Notes under the pieces: model-generated
Told to the model about the DNA's origin: nothing
The model's input: only the letters and a program-made list of their open reading frames with translations
Database searches by the model: none
Assembly: GCA_949358305.1 (NCBI GenBank)
Contig: OX442323.1
Span: 6,386,001-6,450,000 of the forward strand
Origin: Strigamia acuminata
Taxonomy: Eukaryota; Arthropoda; Chilopoda; Geophilomorpha; Linotaeniidae
DNA: 64,000 bases
Reading direction: 5' to 3'
Made by a program: the position numbers and the translations under genes
Shown: positions 1 through 11,400 of the stretch, piece by piece
Layout: every line of letters begins with the position of its first letter
Numbering within the stretch: the stretch's first letter is position 1

Positions 1-690
1 TTAATCAATTCGAATGATTGACACCATTCTGTGCTTTACTCGTATTCAAGATGGCGTCGCAAACTCAAGGTCGAATTCCGCTGAATTCATTTATTGCGAC
101 TGTTTGCGCTCCATACGTGCGAAAAGGATTATGGGAATAATCCTCAATGCAGGCCATTTTGGTGTTAAATGAGCGAGGAAGGCAGGACATAAGGAAAATT
201 GGTGAAATGTAAAAAAAAATGCTAAACAATCAACATTTAAATAAAGATCAATATTTCTGGCTCGAAATGCATATATCGGCAATTTCGGGATATTTTCGGG
301 ACGAAATTGACTCGTTCGGAACACAGGGGAGGGACTCCCACATTCCCCATGCGTCGGCGCGTGTGTTTACGAAATACCAAATCCAGGTTTTCATACAACC
401 CCACGTTATTTTCGGGTCAAGAGTTTTTTTATGCGCTGCCGCGCGCAATCCCCGGGTTGATGAGTTTCGCGGAATCCGACGAGCGAGTGCGATCGTGTCA
501 TACCGCTTCTTCTCGTGGCAAAGTAGACACCTTAATTAAACTGGCTGTTGGCTTTTTTTTTTAAACAAAGTACGAGTCTTTAAGTTGAACGGTTGTTGAG
601 ATACACGTAGTAATGTGGACTCGCGACGCGTTGCAACGTGGTCGGAGAACGGCCCACTTCCCTCCCCCCGACCAGGTTGTCTTTCTCTCT
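1..690. repeat. Low-copy left segment of the macro-repeat
   Basis: This stretch precedes the satellite and is found again at 21528-22217. It has mixed composition, an A run near 208 and a T run near 552. I see no gene: the short open frames on both strands have no recognisable motif and overlap each other. Confidence 0.6.
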
Positions 691-930
691 CTTGTCCGAC
701 CCACGGCGCGTCGCGGCGCGGCCGGAGGACGTCTCTTTCCCCTCCCCCAGTCCCAAAAACCACACCTTGAGGAACCCCGAGGTTCGGTTTCCGACCGGGC
801 CGTTTCTCGCCCGACCCACGACGCGCCGCGGCGCGGCCGGAGGACGGCCCTCGTCCCCAAAAACCACACTCCGGGTCACGTGGTCTCGCACTCGACTTTT
901 TCAGTTTTCCCGTTTTCGGCCCGTTACGGC
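690..930 (+). repeat. Left inverted arm of the first satellite array
   Basis: A GC-rich module carrying a partial internal duplication (the GCGCGGCCGGAGGACG core occurs at about 717 and 833). Related sequence occurs in reverse orientation at about 5275-5500, so the GTTAAC array between them is bracketed by inverted arms. The same module recurs at 6902-7135, in each 2646-bp unit and at 22217-22457. Its arrangement resembles the arms of fold-back elements, but I see no target-site duplication and no transposase. Confidence 0.6.
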
Positions 931-931
931 C

Positions 932-3900
932 AAGGACCGTAACGGGTCGAAAACGGGCCGCAACGGGTCGAAAACGGCCGCAACGGGTCGAAAACGACCC
1001 GCACGGGCCGTTAACGGGCCGCCGACGGTCCCGTCACGATCCCGTAACGGCCCGCACGGGCCGTTAACGGGCCGCCGACGGGACCGTCACGATCCCGTAA
1101 CGGCCCGCACGGGCCGTTAACGGGCCGCCGACGGTCCCGTCACGGTCCCGTAACGGCTCGTACGGGCCGTTAACGGGCTGCCGACGGTCCCGTCACGATC
1201 CCGTCACGGCTCGTGCGGGCCGTTAACGGGCCGCCGACAGTCCCGTCACGATCCCGTCACGGCCTGTGCGGGCCGTTAACGGGCCGTTAACGGGCCGTTA
1301 ACGGCCCGTTAACGGCGTAAAACCAAAAACAGGATTCGAGATTAATGTCTATGAATGTTGTACGCGTTTTCACGTACGTGTTGTCGGTTGTTGATTTTTT
1401 CGATTTACGCCGTAACGGCCCGTTAACGGCCCGTTAACGGCCCGTCAACGGCCCGTCAACGGCCCGCAACGGCCCGCACGGGCCGTTAACGGGCCGTCGA
1501 CGATCCCGTCACGATCCCGCAACGGCCCGCACGGGCCGTTAACGGGCCGCTGACGGTCCCGTCACGATCCCGTCACGGCCTTCGTTCCCGGACTTCGGCT
1601 CGCCGACGGCCCGTACGACCTCACGCGGGCCGTTAACGGGCCGTTAACGGCCCGTTAACGGCCCGTTAACGGCGTAAAACCAAAAACAGGATTCGAGATT
1701 AATGTCTATGAATGTTGTACGCGTTTTCATGTACGTGTTGTCGGTTGTTGATTTTTTCGATTCACGCCGTAACGGCCCGTTAACGGCCCGTTAACGGCCC
1801 GTCAACGGCCCGTCAACGGCCCGCAACGGCCCGCACGGGCCGTTAACGGGCCGTCGACGATCCCGTCACGATCCCGCAACGGCCCGCACGGGCCGTTAAC
1901 GGGCCGCTGACGGTCCCGTCACGATCCCGCAACGGCCCGCACGGGCCGTTAACGGGCCGTCGACGATCCCGTCACGATCCCGCAACGGCCCGCACGGGCC
2001 GTTAACGGGCCGCTGACGGTCCCGTCACGATCCCGCAACGGCCCGCACGGGCCGTTAACGGGCCGTCGACGGTCCCGTCACGATCCCGCAACGGCCCGCA
2101 CGGGCCGTTAACGGCCCGTTAACGGCCCGTTAACGGCCCGTTAACGGGGCAAAACCGAAAACAGGATTCGAGATTAATGTCTATGAATGTTGTACGCGTT
2201 TTCACGTACGTGTTGTCGGTTGTTGATTTTTTCGATTCACGCCGTAACGGCCCGTTAACGGCCCGTTAACGGCCCGTCAACGGCCCGTCAACGGCCCGCA
2301 ACGGCCCGCACGGGCCGTTAACGGGCCGTCGACGATCCCGTCACGATCCCGCAACGGCCCGCACGGGCCGTTAACGGGCCGCTGACGGTCCCGTCACGAT
2401 CCCGTCACGGCCTTCGTTCCCGGACTTCGGCTCGCCGACGGCCCGTACGACCTCACGCGGGCCGTTAACGGGCCGTTAACGGCCCGTTAACGGCCCGTTA
2501 ACGGCGTAAAACCAAAAACAGGATTCGAGATTAATGTCTATGAATGTTGTACGCGTTTTCATGTACGTGTTGTCGGTTGTTGATTTTTTCGATTCACGCC
2601 GTAACGGCCCGTTAACGGCCCGTTAACGGCCCGTCAACGGCCCGTCAACGGCCCGCAACGGCCCGCACGGGCCGTTAACGGGCCGTCGACGATCCCGTCA
2701 CGATCCCGCAACGGCCCGCACGGGCCGTTAACGGGCCGCTGACGGTCCCGTCACGATCCCGTCACGGCCTTCGTTCCCGGACTTCGGCTCGCCGACGGCC
2801 CGTACGACCTCACGCGGGCCGTTAACGGGCCGTTAACGGCCCGTTAACGGCCCGTTAACGGCGTAAAACCAAAAACAGGATTCGAGATTAATGTCTATGA
2901 ATGTTGTACGCGTTTTCATGTACGTGTTGTCGGTTGTTGATTTTTTCGATTCACGCCGTAACGGCCCGTTAACGGCCCGTTAACGGCCCGTCAACGGCCC
3001 GTCAACGGCCCGCAACGGCCCGCACGGGCCGTTAACGGGCCGTCGACGATCCCGTCACGATCCCGCAACGGCCCGCACGGGCCGTTAACGGGCCGCTGAC
3101 GGTCCCGTCACGATCCCGCAACGGCCCGCACGGGCCGTTAACGGGCCGTCGACGATCCCGTCACGATCCCGCAACGGCCCGCACGGGCCGTTAACGGGCC
3201 GCTGACGGTCCCGTCACGATCCCGCAACGGCCCGCACGGGCCGTTAACGGGCCGTCGACGGTCCCGTCACGATCCCGCAACGGCCCGCACGGGCCGTTAA
3301 CGGCCCGTTAACGGCCCGTTAACGGCCCGTTAACGGGGCAAAACCGAAAACAGGATTCGAGATTAATGTCTATGAATGTTGTACGCGTTTTCACGTACGT
3401 GTTGTCGGTTGTTGATTTTTTCGATTCACGCCGTAACGGCCCGTTAACGGCCCGTTAACGGCCCGTCAACGGCCCGTCAACGGCCCGCAACGGCCCGCAC
3501 GGGCCGTTAACGGGCCGTCGACGATCCCGTCACGATCCCGCAACGGCCCGCACGGGCCGTTAACGGGCCGCTGACGGTCCCGTCACGATCCCGTCACGGC
3601 CTTCGTTCCCGGACTTCGGCTCGCCGACGGCCCGTACGACCTCACGCGGGCCGTTAACGGGCCGTTAACGGCCCGTTAACGGCCCGTTAACGGCGTAAAA
3701 CCAAAAACAGGATTCGAGATTAATGTCTATGAATGTTGTACGCGTTTTCATGTACGTGTTGTCGGTTGTTGATTTTTTCGATTCACGCCGTAACGGCCCG
3801 TTAACGGCCCGTTAACGGCCCGTCAACGGCCCGTCAACGGCCCGCAACGGCCCGCACGGGCCGTTAACGGGCCGTCGACGATCCCGTCACGATCCCGCAA

Positions 3901-5270
3901 CGGCCCGCACGGGCCGTTAACGGGCCGCTGACGGTCCCGTCACGATCCCGTCACGGCCTTCGTTCCCGGACTTCGGCTCGCCGACGGCCCGTACGACCTC
4001 ACGCGGGCCGTTAACGGGCCGTTAACGGCCCGTTAACGGCCCGTTAACGGCGTAAAACCAAAAACAGGATTCGAGATTAATGTCTATGAATGTTGTACGC
4101 GTTTTCATGTACGTGTTGTCGGTTGTTGATTTTTTCGATTCACGCCGTAACGGCCCGTTAACGGCCCGTTAACGGCCCGTCAACGGCCCGTCAACGGCCC
4201 GCAACGGCCCGCACGGGCCGTTAACGGGCCGTCGACGATCCCGTCACGATCCCGCAACGGCCCGCACGGGCCGTTAACGGGCCGCTGACGGTCCCGTCAC
4301 GATCCCGCAACGGCCCGCACGGGCCGTTAACGGGCCGTCGACGATCCCGTCACGATCCCGCAACGGCCCGCACGGGCCGTTAACGGGCCGCTGACGGTCC
4401 CGTCACGATCCCGCAACGGCCCGCACGGGCCGTTAACGGGCCGTCGACGGTCCCGTCACGATCCCGCAACGGCCCGCACGGGCCGTTAACGGCCCGTTAA
4501 CGGCCCGTTAACGGCCCGTTAACGGGGCAAAACCGAAAACAGGATTCGAGATTAATGTCTATGAATGTTGTACGCGTTTTCACGTACGTGTTGTCGGTTG
4601 TTGATTTTTTCGATTCACGCCGTAACGGCCCGTTAACGGCCCGTTAACGGCCCGTCAACGGCCCGTCAACGGCCCGCAACGGCCCGCACGGGCCGTTAAC
4701 GGGCCGTCGACGATCCCGTCACGATCCCGCAACGGCCCGCACGGGCCGTTAACGGGCCGCCGACGGTCCCGTCACGGTCCCGTCACGGCGCGTGCGGGCC
4801 GTTAACGGGCCGCCGACAGTCCCGTCACGATCCCGTCACGGCCTTCGTTCCCGGACTTCGGCTCGCCGACGGCCCGTACGACCTCACGCGGGCCGTTAAC
4901 GGGCCGTTAACGGGCCGTTAACGGCCCGTTAACGGCCCGTTAACGGCGTAAAACCAAAAACAGGATTCGAGATTAATGTCTATGAATGTTGTACGCGTTT
5001 TCACGTACGTGTTGTCGGTTGTTGATTTTTTCGATTTACGCCGTTAACGGCCCGTTAACGGCCCGTTAACGGCCCGTCAACGGCCCGCATGGAGTCGTAC
5101 GGGCCGTTAACGGGCCGCCGACGGTCCCGTCACGGTCCCGTCACGGCGCGTGCGGGCCGTTAACGGGCCGCCAACGGTCCCGTCACGATCCCGTCACGGC
5201 CCGTGCGGGCCGTTAACGGGCCGCCGACGGTCCCGTCACGATCCCGTAACGGCCCGTTACGGCCAAGGGC
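932..5270. repeat. GTTAAC palindromic satellite array with higher-order repeat
   Basis: The building blocks are an 11-bp unit (CGGCCCGTTAA and its reverse complement) and a 53-bp unit holding the dyads CCGTTAACGG and GGCCCGCACGGGCC. About ten copies of an AT-rich linker of roughly 100 bp, each containing AGGATTCGAGATTAATGTCT, interrupt it at 1331, 1688, 2163, 2520, 2877, 3352, 3709, 4066, 4541 and 4962. The spacings are 357, 475, 357, 357, 475, 357, 357, 475 and 421, so the higher-order period is 1189 bp (357+357+475). Linkers after a 475-bp interval begin GGGGCAAAACCGAAAAC, the others GCGTAAAACCAAAAAC, so monomer types are ordered. No coding function is supported. Confidence 0.92.
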
Positions 5271-5274
5271 CGTA

Positions 5275-5640
5275 ACGGGATAACTGAGAGAGTCGGGTGC
5301 GAGACCACGTGACCCGGAGTGTGGTTTTTGGGGGCGAGGGCCGTCCTCCGACCGCGCCGTGACGCGCCCCGGGTCGGATCAAGAGGCGACCCGGTCGGAA
5401 ACCGAACCTCGGGGTTCCTCGGGGCGTGGTTTTTTGGGGACGGGGGGAGGGGGGGATTGGGTCGCGTGCTCCGACCGCGCCGCAACGCGCCGTGGGTCGG
5501 TCACCAACCTTTGTCAATATTTTATAAATTTCCACGGAATTTCAACAATGTTTTACATAAGTCCGTCAAATCGGGCAGAAATATCCCGTACAATGTCGCT
5601 GCAATTCTGTGGAAATTTATCAGATATTGACAAAATTCGG
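5275..5640 (-). repeat. Right inverted arm plus AT-rich fold-back module
   Basis: On the minus strand this repeats the GC-rich arm seen at 690-930. It is also the inverted partner of 6880-7135, about 1.4 kb away, including the adjoining AT-rich segment with paired GACAAAA and TTTTGTC blocks. The whole segment recurs before the assembly gap at 28022-28387. Confidence 0.65.
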
Positions 5641-5673
5641 TGACGGGCGGAAGGGCGATTCCCGGGCGGAAGA

Positions 5674-5692
5674 GAGAGAGAGAGAGAGAAAG
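5674..5692. repeat. GA dinucleotide run
   Basis: A short (GA)n tract inside a GC-rich module. Comparable CT or GA runs occur at the same place in each module of the 2646-bp array, for example near 8470, 9170 and 11115. Confidence 0.6.
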
Positions 5693-5993
5693 GGGGGACG
5701 GCCGGCGCCTACGCCGACGGGGCGCGGAGGGCGAGTGCACTGTTCACGCATGTGGGCGCGTGTGGACGCTCGATTTACTGGCGCGTTGGACAAGTCAAAA
5801 AAAATTTCCCAATGTCTGACAAAAATTCCATCGAATCACGGCAATATTTGACAACACTTGCACAGATTTTTAGCAACATTCACCGGCGAGGTCGTTGATG
5901 AACTCGCTTTACCCCGATGAATCTCGCGCGACAACAACCCTGCGAAAATACCAAATCTCGTACGAATAATAAACACGGCGCAAACCGCACAAA

Positions 5994-6745
5994 AATCCAC
6001 GACATAAAATCGAATGTCGTCTATCGGCACTCTCAGCATTCCCCCGGACATTTTCCGGAAGAGTTTGGTCCGGCCGGAATCCGAGGAATAGTCACTCCCA
6101 AAGTGCGGATTTTGCGGGTGCACTCGCTTCCGAAGGATAGGCAAAGCAGGCGTGCGGACGCGACGCCCGGACGCGGCCGGCCGGGGACCAGTCGGCGCTT
6201 AACCTTGGGGTATGTGTGCGGATTTTGTCGGGGGCGAAAGGGTCCCGCTTTTTAACATTACGGCGGCCTATACGTTGTTTCGTTGATCGCGACTGTGATG
6301 CGGAATTTGCGGATGTTGTTTTGGCCGAGTAGTTCGTGCGACCGAGCGCGTTTTGTTCGTTGCTTTTCGGTGTTCGGTGGGTTTTGTGACCGGTCAAGGG
6401 TTTCGCTAAAACGTGGTTTTTGTGACGGGAGGGAGGGGGGATCGGTTCATGTGCTCCGAACGCGCCGCGACGCGCCGTGACTTGGGCCAAAAACGACCCG
6501 GTCGGAAACCGGGTCCCGGGCTTCGTCGAGGCGTGGTTTTTGAGAACGGGGGGAGGGGGGGATCGGGTCGCGTGCTCCGAAAGCGCCGCGACGCGCCGTG
6601 ACTTGGGCCAAAAACGACCCGGTCGGAAACCGGGTCCCGGGCTTCGTCGAGGCGTGGTCCCGATCGGGACAAACTCTTCCGGAAAATGTCCGGTGGAATG
6701 TTGAGAGTGTCGATGGACGACGTTCGAGTTTATATCGTAAGTAAG
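5994..6745. repeat. Fold-back block between the two satellite arrays
   Basis: Bases 5994-6072 and 6662-6745 are inverted copies of about 75 bp with few mismatches; both contain the palindromic stretch GGACATTTTCCGGAAGAG or its complement. Between them lie a GC-rich stretch and a direct duplication of about 120 bp (near 6410-6530 and 6530-6655) with G-runs. A long minus-strand open frame crosses the block (6092-6799), but it spans the inverted arms and duplicated modules and has no domain I recognise, so I do not call it a gene. Confidence 0.6.
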
Positions 6746-6901
6746 TAAGTATCTGACAAAACTTGCACAGAATTTTGTCAACATTTGATAAATTTCCACA
6801 GAATTTAACGTTGTTTTGCTAAAACCTGCGGAAACGTGTCTAGTCGGGCAGAAACGTCTCGTAAAATGTTGCTGAAATTCCGTGGAAATTTGTCAAAAAT
6901 T

Positions 6902-7135
6902 GACAAAAGTTGGTGACCGACCCACATCGCGTTGCGGCGCGGTCGGAGCACGCGACCCGATCCCCCCCCCCCCCCCCTCCCCCCGTCCCCAAAAAACCAC
7001 GCCTCGAGGAACCCCGAGGTTCGGTTTCCGACCGGGTCGCCTCTTGATCCGACTCGGGGCGCGTCACGGCGCGGTCGGAGGACGGCCCTCGCCCCCAAAA
7101 ACCACACTCCGGGTCACGTGGTCTCGCACTCGACT
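6902..7135 (+). repeat. Inverted-arm module before the 2646-bp array
   Basis: A forward copy of the GC-rich arm, inverted relative to 5279-5507. It includes a C-run of about 16 bp at 6962 that differs in length between copies. From about 7058 it merges into the first unit of the 2646-bp array. Confidence 0.55.
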
Positions 7136-8164
7136 TTTTCAGTTTTCCCGTTTTCGGCCCGTTACGGCCAAGGACCGTAACGGGTCGAAAACGGGCCGCA
7201 ACGGGTCGAAAACGGCCGCAACGGGTCGAAAACGGCCCGCACGGGCCGTTAACGGGCCGCCGACGGTCCCGTCACAATCCCGTAACGGCTCGCACGGGCC
7301 GTTAACGGGCCGCCGACGGTCCCGTCACGATCCCGTAACGGCTCGCACGGGCCGTTAACGGGCCGCCGACGGTTCCGTAACTATCCCGTAACGGCCCGCA
7401 CGGGCCGTTAACGGGCCGCCGACGATCCCGTCACGACCCCGTAACGGCCCGTACGACCTCATGCGGGCCGTTAACGGGCCGTTAACGGGCCGTTAACGGC
7501 CCGTTAACGGCGTAAAACCAAAAACAGGATTCGAGATTAATGTCTATGAATGTTGTACGCGTTTTCATGTACGTGTTGTCGGTTGTTGATTTTTTCGATT
7601 TACACCGTCACGGCCCGTTAACGGCCCGTTAACGGCCCGTTAACGGCCCGTTACGATCCCGTAACGGCCCGCACGGGCCGTTAACGGGCCGCCGACGGTC
7701 CCGTCACGATCCCGTAACGGCCCGCACGGGCCGTTAACGGGCCGCCGACGGTCCCGTCACGGTCCCGTAACGGCTCGCACGGGCCGTTAACGGGCCGCCG
7801 ACGGTCCCGTCACGGTCCCGTAACGGCCTTCGTTCCCGGACTTCGGCTCGCCGACGGCCCGTGCGACCTCATGCGGGCCGCTAACGGGCCGTCAACGGGC
7901 CGTTAACGGCCCGTTTTCGACCCGCTACGGCCCGTCACGGCCTGTTGGCCGTGCGACCCGTGACTCGGAGTGTGGTTTTTGGGGACGAGGGCCGTCCTCC
8001 GGCCGCGCCGCGACGCGCCGCGGGTCGGACAAGAAACGACCCGGTCGGAAACCGAACCTCAGTGTCCAATCGGGCAGAAATTGTGCGAAAGTTTAACCAA
8101 AAATGGCCAAAAGTCGGTGCAAGTTTTGCACGCAACAAACGTCCGATGTGACAGTGCCCATGCG

Positions 8165-8447
8165 GGTTGGACGTGCATGTGGGCGCGTGTGGGCGCTCGA
8201 TTTACCGGCCCGTTGGACGAGTTAAACCAAAATTTCCCAATATCTTGCATAAATTTAAAGAAGATTTGACAGATTTCCAGATTTTAAGCGATGTTTTACA
8301 TAAGTCCGTCCCATTGCTGAAATTCCGTGAAAATTTGTCAAAAATTGACAAAAGTCTGTGCAAATTTTGTCAGAAATAGGAAACAAAAAATTTAAAATTC
8401 GTCCAACGCGCCAGTAAATCGAGCGCGCCCATGCGTGGACAGTGCGC
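8165..8447. repeat. Example fold-back module inside the 2646-bp unit
   Basis: The left end carries GGGCGCTCGATTTACCGG followed by GTTGGACGAG. The right end carries CGTCCAACGCGCC followed by AGTAAATCGAGCGCGCCC, which is the reverse complement with a few changes. Inside, AT-rich blocks with TTGACAAAAG and GTGAAAATTTGTC pair with blocks on the other side. Transcripts would fold into long imperfect hairpins. Further modules of the same kind follow to about 9685, with related outer boundaries near 8760, 9063 and 9465. Confidence 0.6.
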
Positions 8448-11400
8448 CGGCGGGAGCCCCGGCCGTCCTCTCTCTCTCTCTCTCTCGGCCGCCAAGGCTC
8501 GCCCCTCCGCCCGTCGGCGGGAGCCCCGACCGTCCCCCCTCTCTCTTTCGGCCGCCAAAGGATCGCCCCTCCGCTCGTCACAGATTTTTGTCAATATTTG
8601 ATGAATTTCAACAGATTTTCAGCAATATTTTACAGGACATTTCTGCTCTTTTGGATACATTTTCAAAGGTTTTATTGCTAAAATTCTGGGGAAATTTATC
8701 AAAAATTGACAAAAAATCGATGCAAGTTTTGTCAGAAATTGATAAAATCTTCTTAAACTCGTCCAACGCGCCGGCGAGTGCACATGCGGGGACAGTGGGC
8801 ACGTCCAGCCCGCGTGCACACTGTCAGATCGGGCGGTTTCGGGCACAGTTTGATCCGGGCAAATATCTAGCAAAACTTGCACCGATTTTTTGTCAATTTT
8901 AGACAAATTTCAGCGATATTTTACGAGACATTTCTGCTCGATTGGACACATTTCCAGGGGTTTTTTGTAAAACATTGATAAAATTCCGTGGAAATTTATC
9001 AAATATTGGCAAAATTCGGTGCTAATTTTGTCAAAAATTAGGAAAAAAAAATTTTCAAAACTTGTCCAACGTGCCGGTAAATCGAGCGCCCACATGCCTA
9101 GATAGTGCACGCCCAACCCGCCAAGGCTCGCCCCTCCGCCCGTTGGCGGGAGCCCCGGCCGTCCCCTCTCTCTCTCTTTCTCTCTCTCTCTCGGGCGCCC
9201 GGAGCTCGCCCCTCCGCCCGTCACCGACTTTTGACACAATTTTTGATGAAATTCAACGGAATTTTAGCAACGTTTTACAAAAAACCTGTGGAAATGTGTC
9301 CAACCGGGCAGAAATGTGTCGTAAAATGTTGCCGAAATTCTGTGAAAATTTGTCACAAATTGCCAAAAGTCGGTGCAAGTATTGCTAGATTTGGGCGCAT
9401 CAAACTGTGCCGAGATCTGACAGTGTCCACGCGGTTTTGAAGCGCCCACTGTCGACGCACGTGGGCGCTCAATTTACCGGCGCGTTGGACGAGTTTTGAA
9501 AAAAGTTTTTTCCTAATTTCTGACAAAACTTGCACCGAATTTTGTCAATATGTGATAAATTTCCATGGATTTTAAGCAATGTTTTACAGAAGTCCGTCCC
9601 ATCGGGCAGAAACGTCTCGTAAAATGTCGCTGAAATTCCGTGAAAATCTGTCAAAAATTGACAAAAGTTGGTGACCGACCCGCGGCGCGTCACGGCGCGG
9701 TCGGAGGACGGCCCTCGTCCCCAAAAACCACACTCCGGGTCACGTGGTCTCGCACTCGACTTTTTCAGTTTTCCCGTTTTCGGCCCGTTACGGCCAAGGA
9801 CCGTAACGGGTCGAAAACGGGCCGCAACGGGTCGAAAACGGCCGCAACGGGTCGAAAACGGCCGCAACGGGTCGAAAACGGCCCGCACGGGCCGTTAACG
9901 GGCCGCCGACGGTCCCGTCACAATCCCGTAACGGCTCGCACGGGCCGTTAACGGGCCGCCGACGGTCCCGTCACGATCCCGTAACGGCTCGCACGGGCCG
10001 TTAACGGGCCGCCGACGGTTCCGTAACTATCCCGTAACGGCCCGCACGGGCCGTTAACGGGCCGCCGACGATCCCGTCACGACCCCGTAACGGCCCGTAC
10101 GACCTCATGCGGGCCGTTAACGGGCCGTTAACGGGCCGTTAACGGCCCGTTAACGGCGTAAAACCAAAAACAGGATTCGAGATTAATGTCTATGAATGTT
10201 GTACGCGTTTTCATGTACGTGTTGTCGGTTGTTGATTTTTTCGATTTACACCGTCACGGCCCGTTAACGGCCCGTTAACGGCCCGTTAACGGCCCGTTAC
10301 GATCCCGTAACGGCCCGCACGGGCCGTTAACGGGCCGCCGACGGTCCCGTCACGATCCCGTAACGGCCCGCACGGGCCGTTAACGGGCCGCCGACGGTCC
10401 CGTCACGGTCCCGTAACGGCTCGCACGGGCCGTTAACGGGCCGCCGACGGTCCCGTCACGGTCCCGTAACGGCCTTCGTTCCCGGACTTCGGCTCGCCGA
10501 CGGCCCGTGCGACCTCATGCGGGCCGCTAACGGGCCGTCAACGGGCCGTTAACGGCCCGTTTTCGACCCGCTACGGCCCGTCACGGCCTGTTGGCCGTGC
10601 GACCCGTGACTCGGAGTGTGGTTTTTGGGGACGAGGGCCGTCCTCCGGCCGCGCCGCGACGCGCCGCGGGTCGGACAAGAAACGACCCGGTCGGAAACCG
10701 AACCTCAGTGTCCAATCGGGCAGAAATTGTGCGAAAGTTTAACCAAAAATGGCCAAAAGTCGGTGCAAGTTTTGCACGCAACAAACGTCCGATGTGACAG
10801 TGCCCATGCGGGTTGGACGTGCATGTGGGCGCGTGTGGGCGCTCGATTTACCGGCCCGTTGGACGAGTTAAACCAAAATTTCCCAATATCTTGCATAAAT
10901 TTAAAGAAGATTTGACAGATTTCCAGATTTTAAGCGATGTTTTACATAAGTCCGTCCCATTGCTGAAATTCCGTGAAAATTTGTCAAAAATTGACAAAAG
11001 TCTGTGCAAATTTTGTCAGAAATAGGAAACAAAAAATTTAAAATTCGTCCAACGCGCCAGTAAATCGAGCGCGCCCATGCGTGGACAGTGCGCCGGCGGG
11101 AGCCCCGGCCGTCCTCTCTCTCTCTCTCTCTCGGCCGCCAAGGCTCGCCCCTCCGCCCGTCGGCGGGAGCCCCGACCGTCCCCCCTCTCTCTTTCGGCCG
11201 CCAAAGGATCGCCCCTCCGCTCGTCACAGATTTTTGTCAATATTTGATGAATTTCAACAGATTTTCAGCAATATTTTACAGGACATTTCTGCTCTTTTGG
11301 ATACATTTTCAAAGGTTTTATTGCTAAAATTCTGGGGAAATTTATCAAAAATTGACAAAAAATCGATGCAAGTTTTGTCAGAAATTGATAAAATCTTCTT

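Noticed and set aside
613..1120. Overlapping open frames of 100-160 codons on both strands
   Set aside because: They arise from GC-rich satellite without stops, are open in several frames at once, have Arg/Pro/Gly-rich low-complexity products and no domain.
932..5270. CRISPR-like array (regular repeats with spacers)
   Set aside because: The spacers are themselves repeats, spacing is far too long and mixed, there are no cas genes, and the genome is eukaryotic.
932..5270. Ribosomal DNA intergenic spacer
   Set aside because: Subrepeats of this kind could suit an rDNA spacer, but no rRNA coding segment is seen in the complete 21.5-kb unit.
6092..6799. 235-codon minus-strand open frame
   Set aside because: It spans inverted arms and a direct duplication inside the fold-back block; the product repeats its own segments and matches no family I know.
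8435..8902. 155-codon frame recurring in each 2646-bp unit
   Set aside because: Its recurrence follows the repeat, not selection; it crosses a CT run and fold-back arms, and other frames are equally open.
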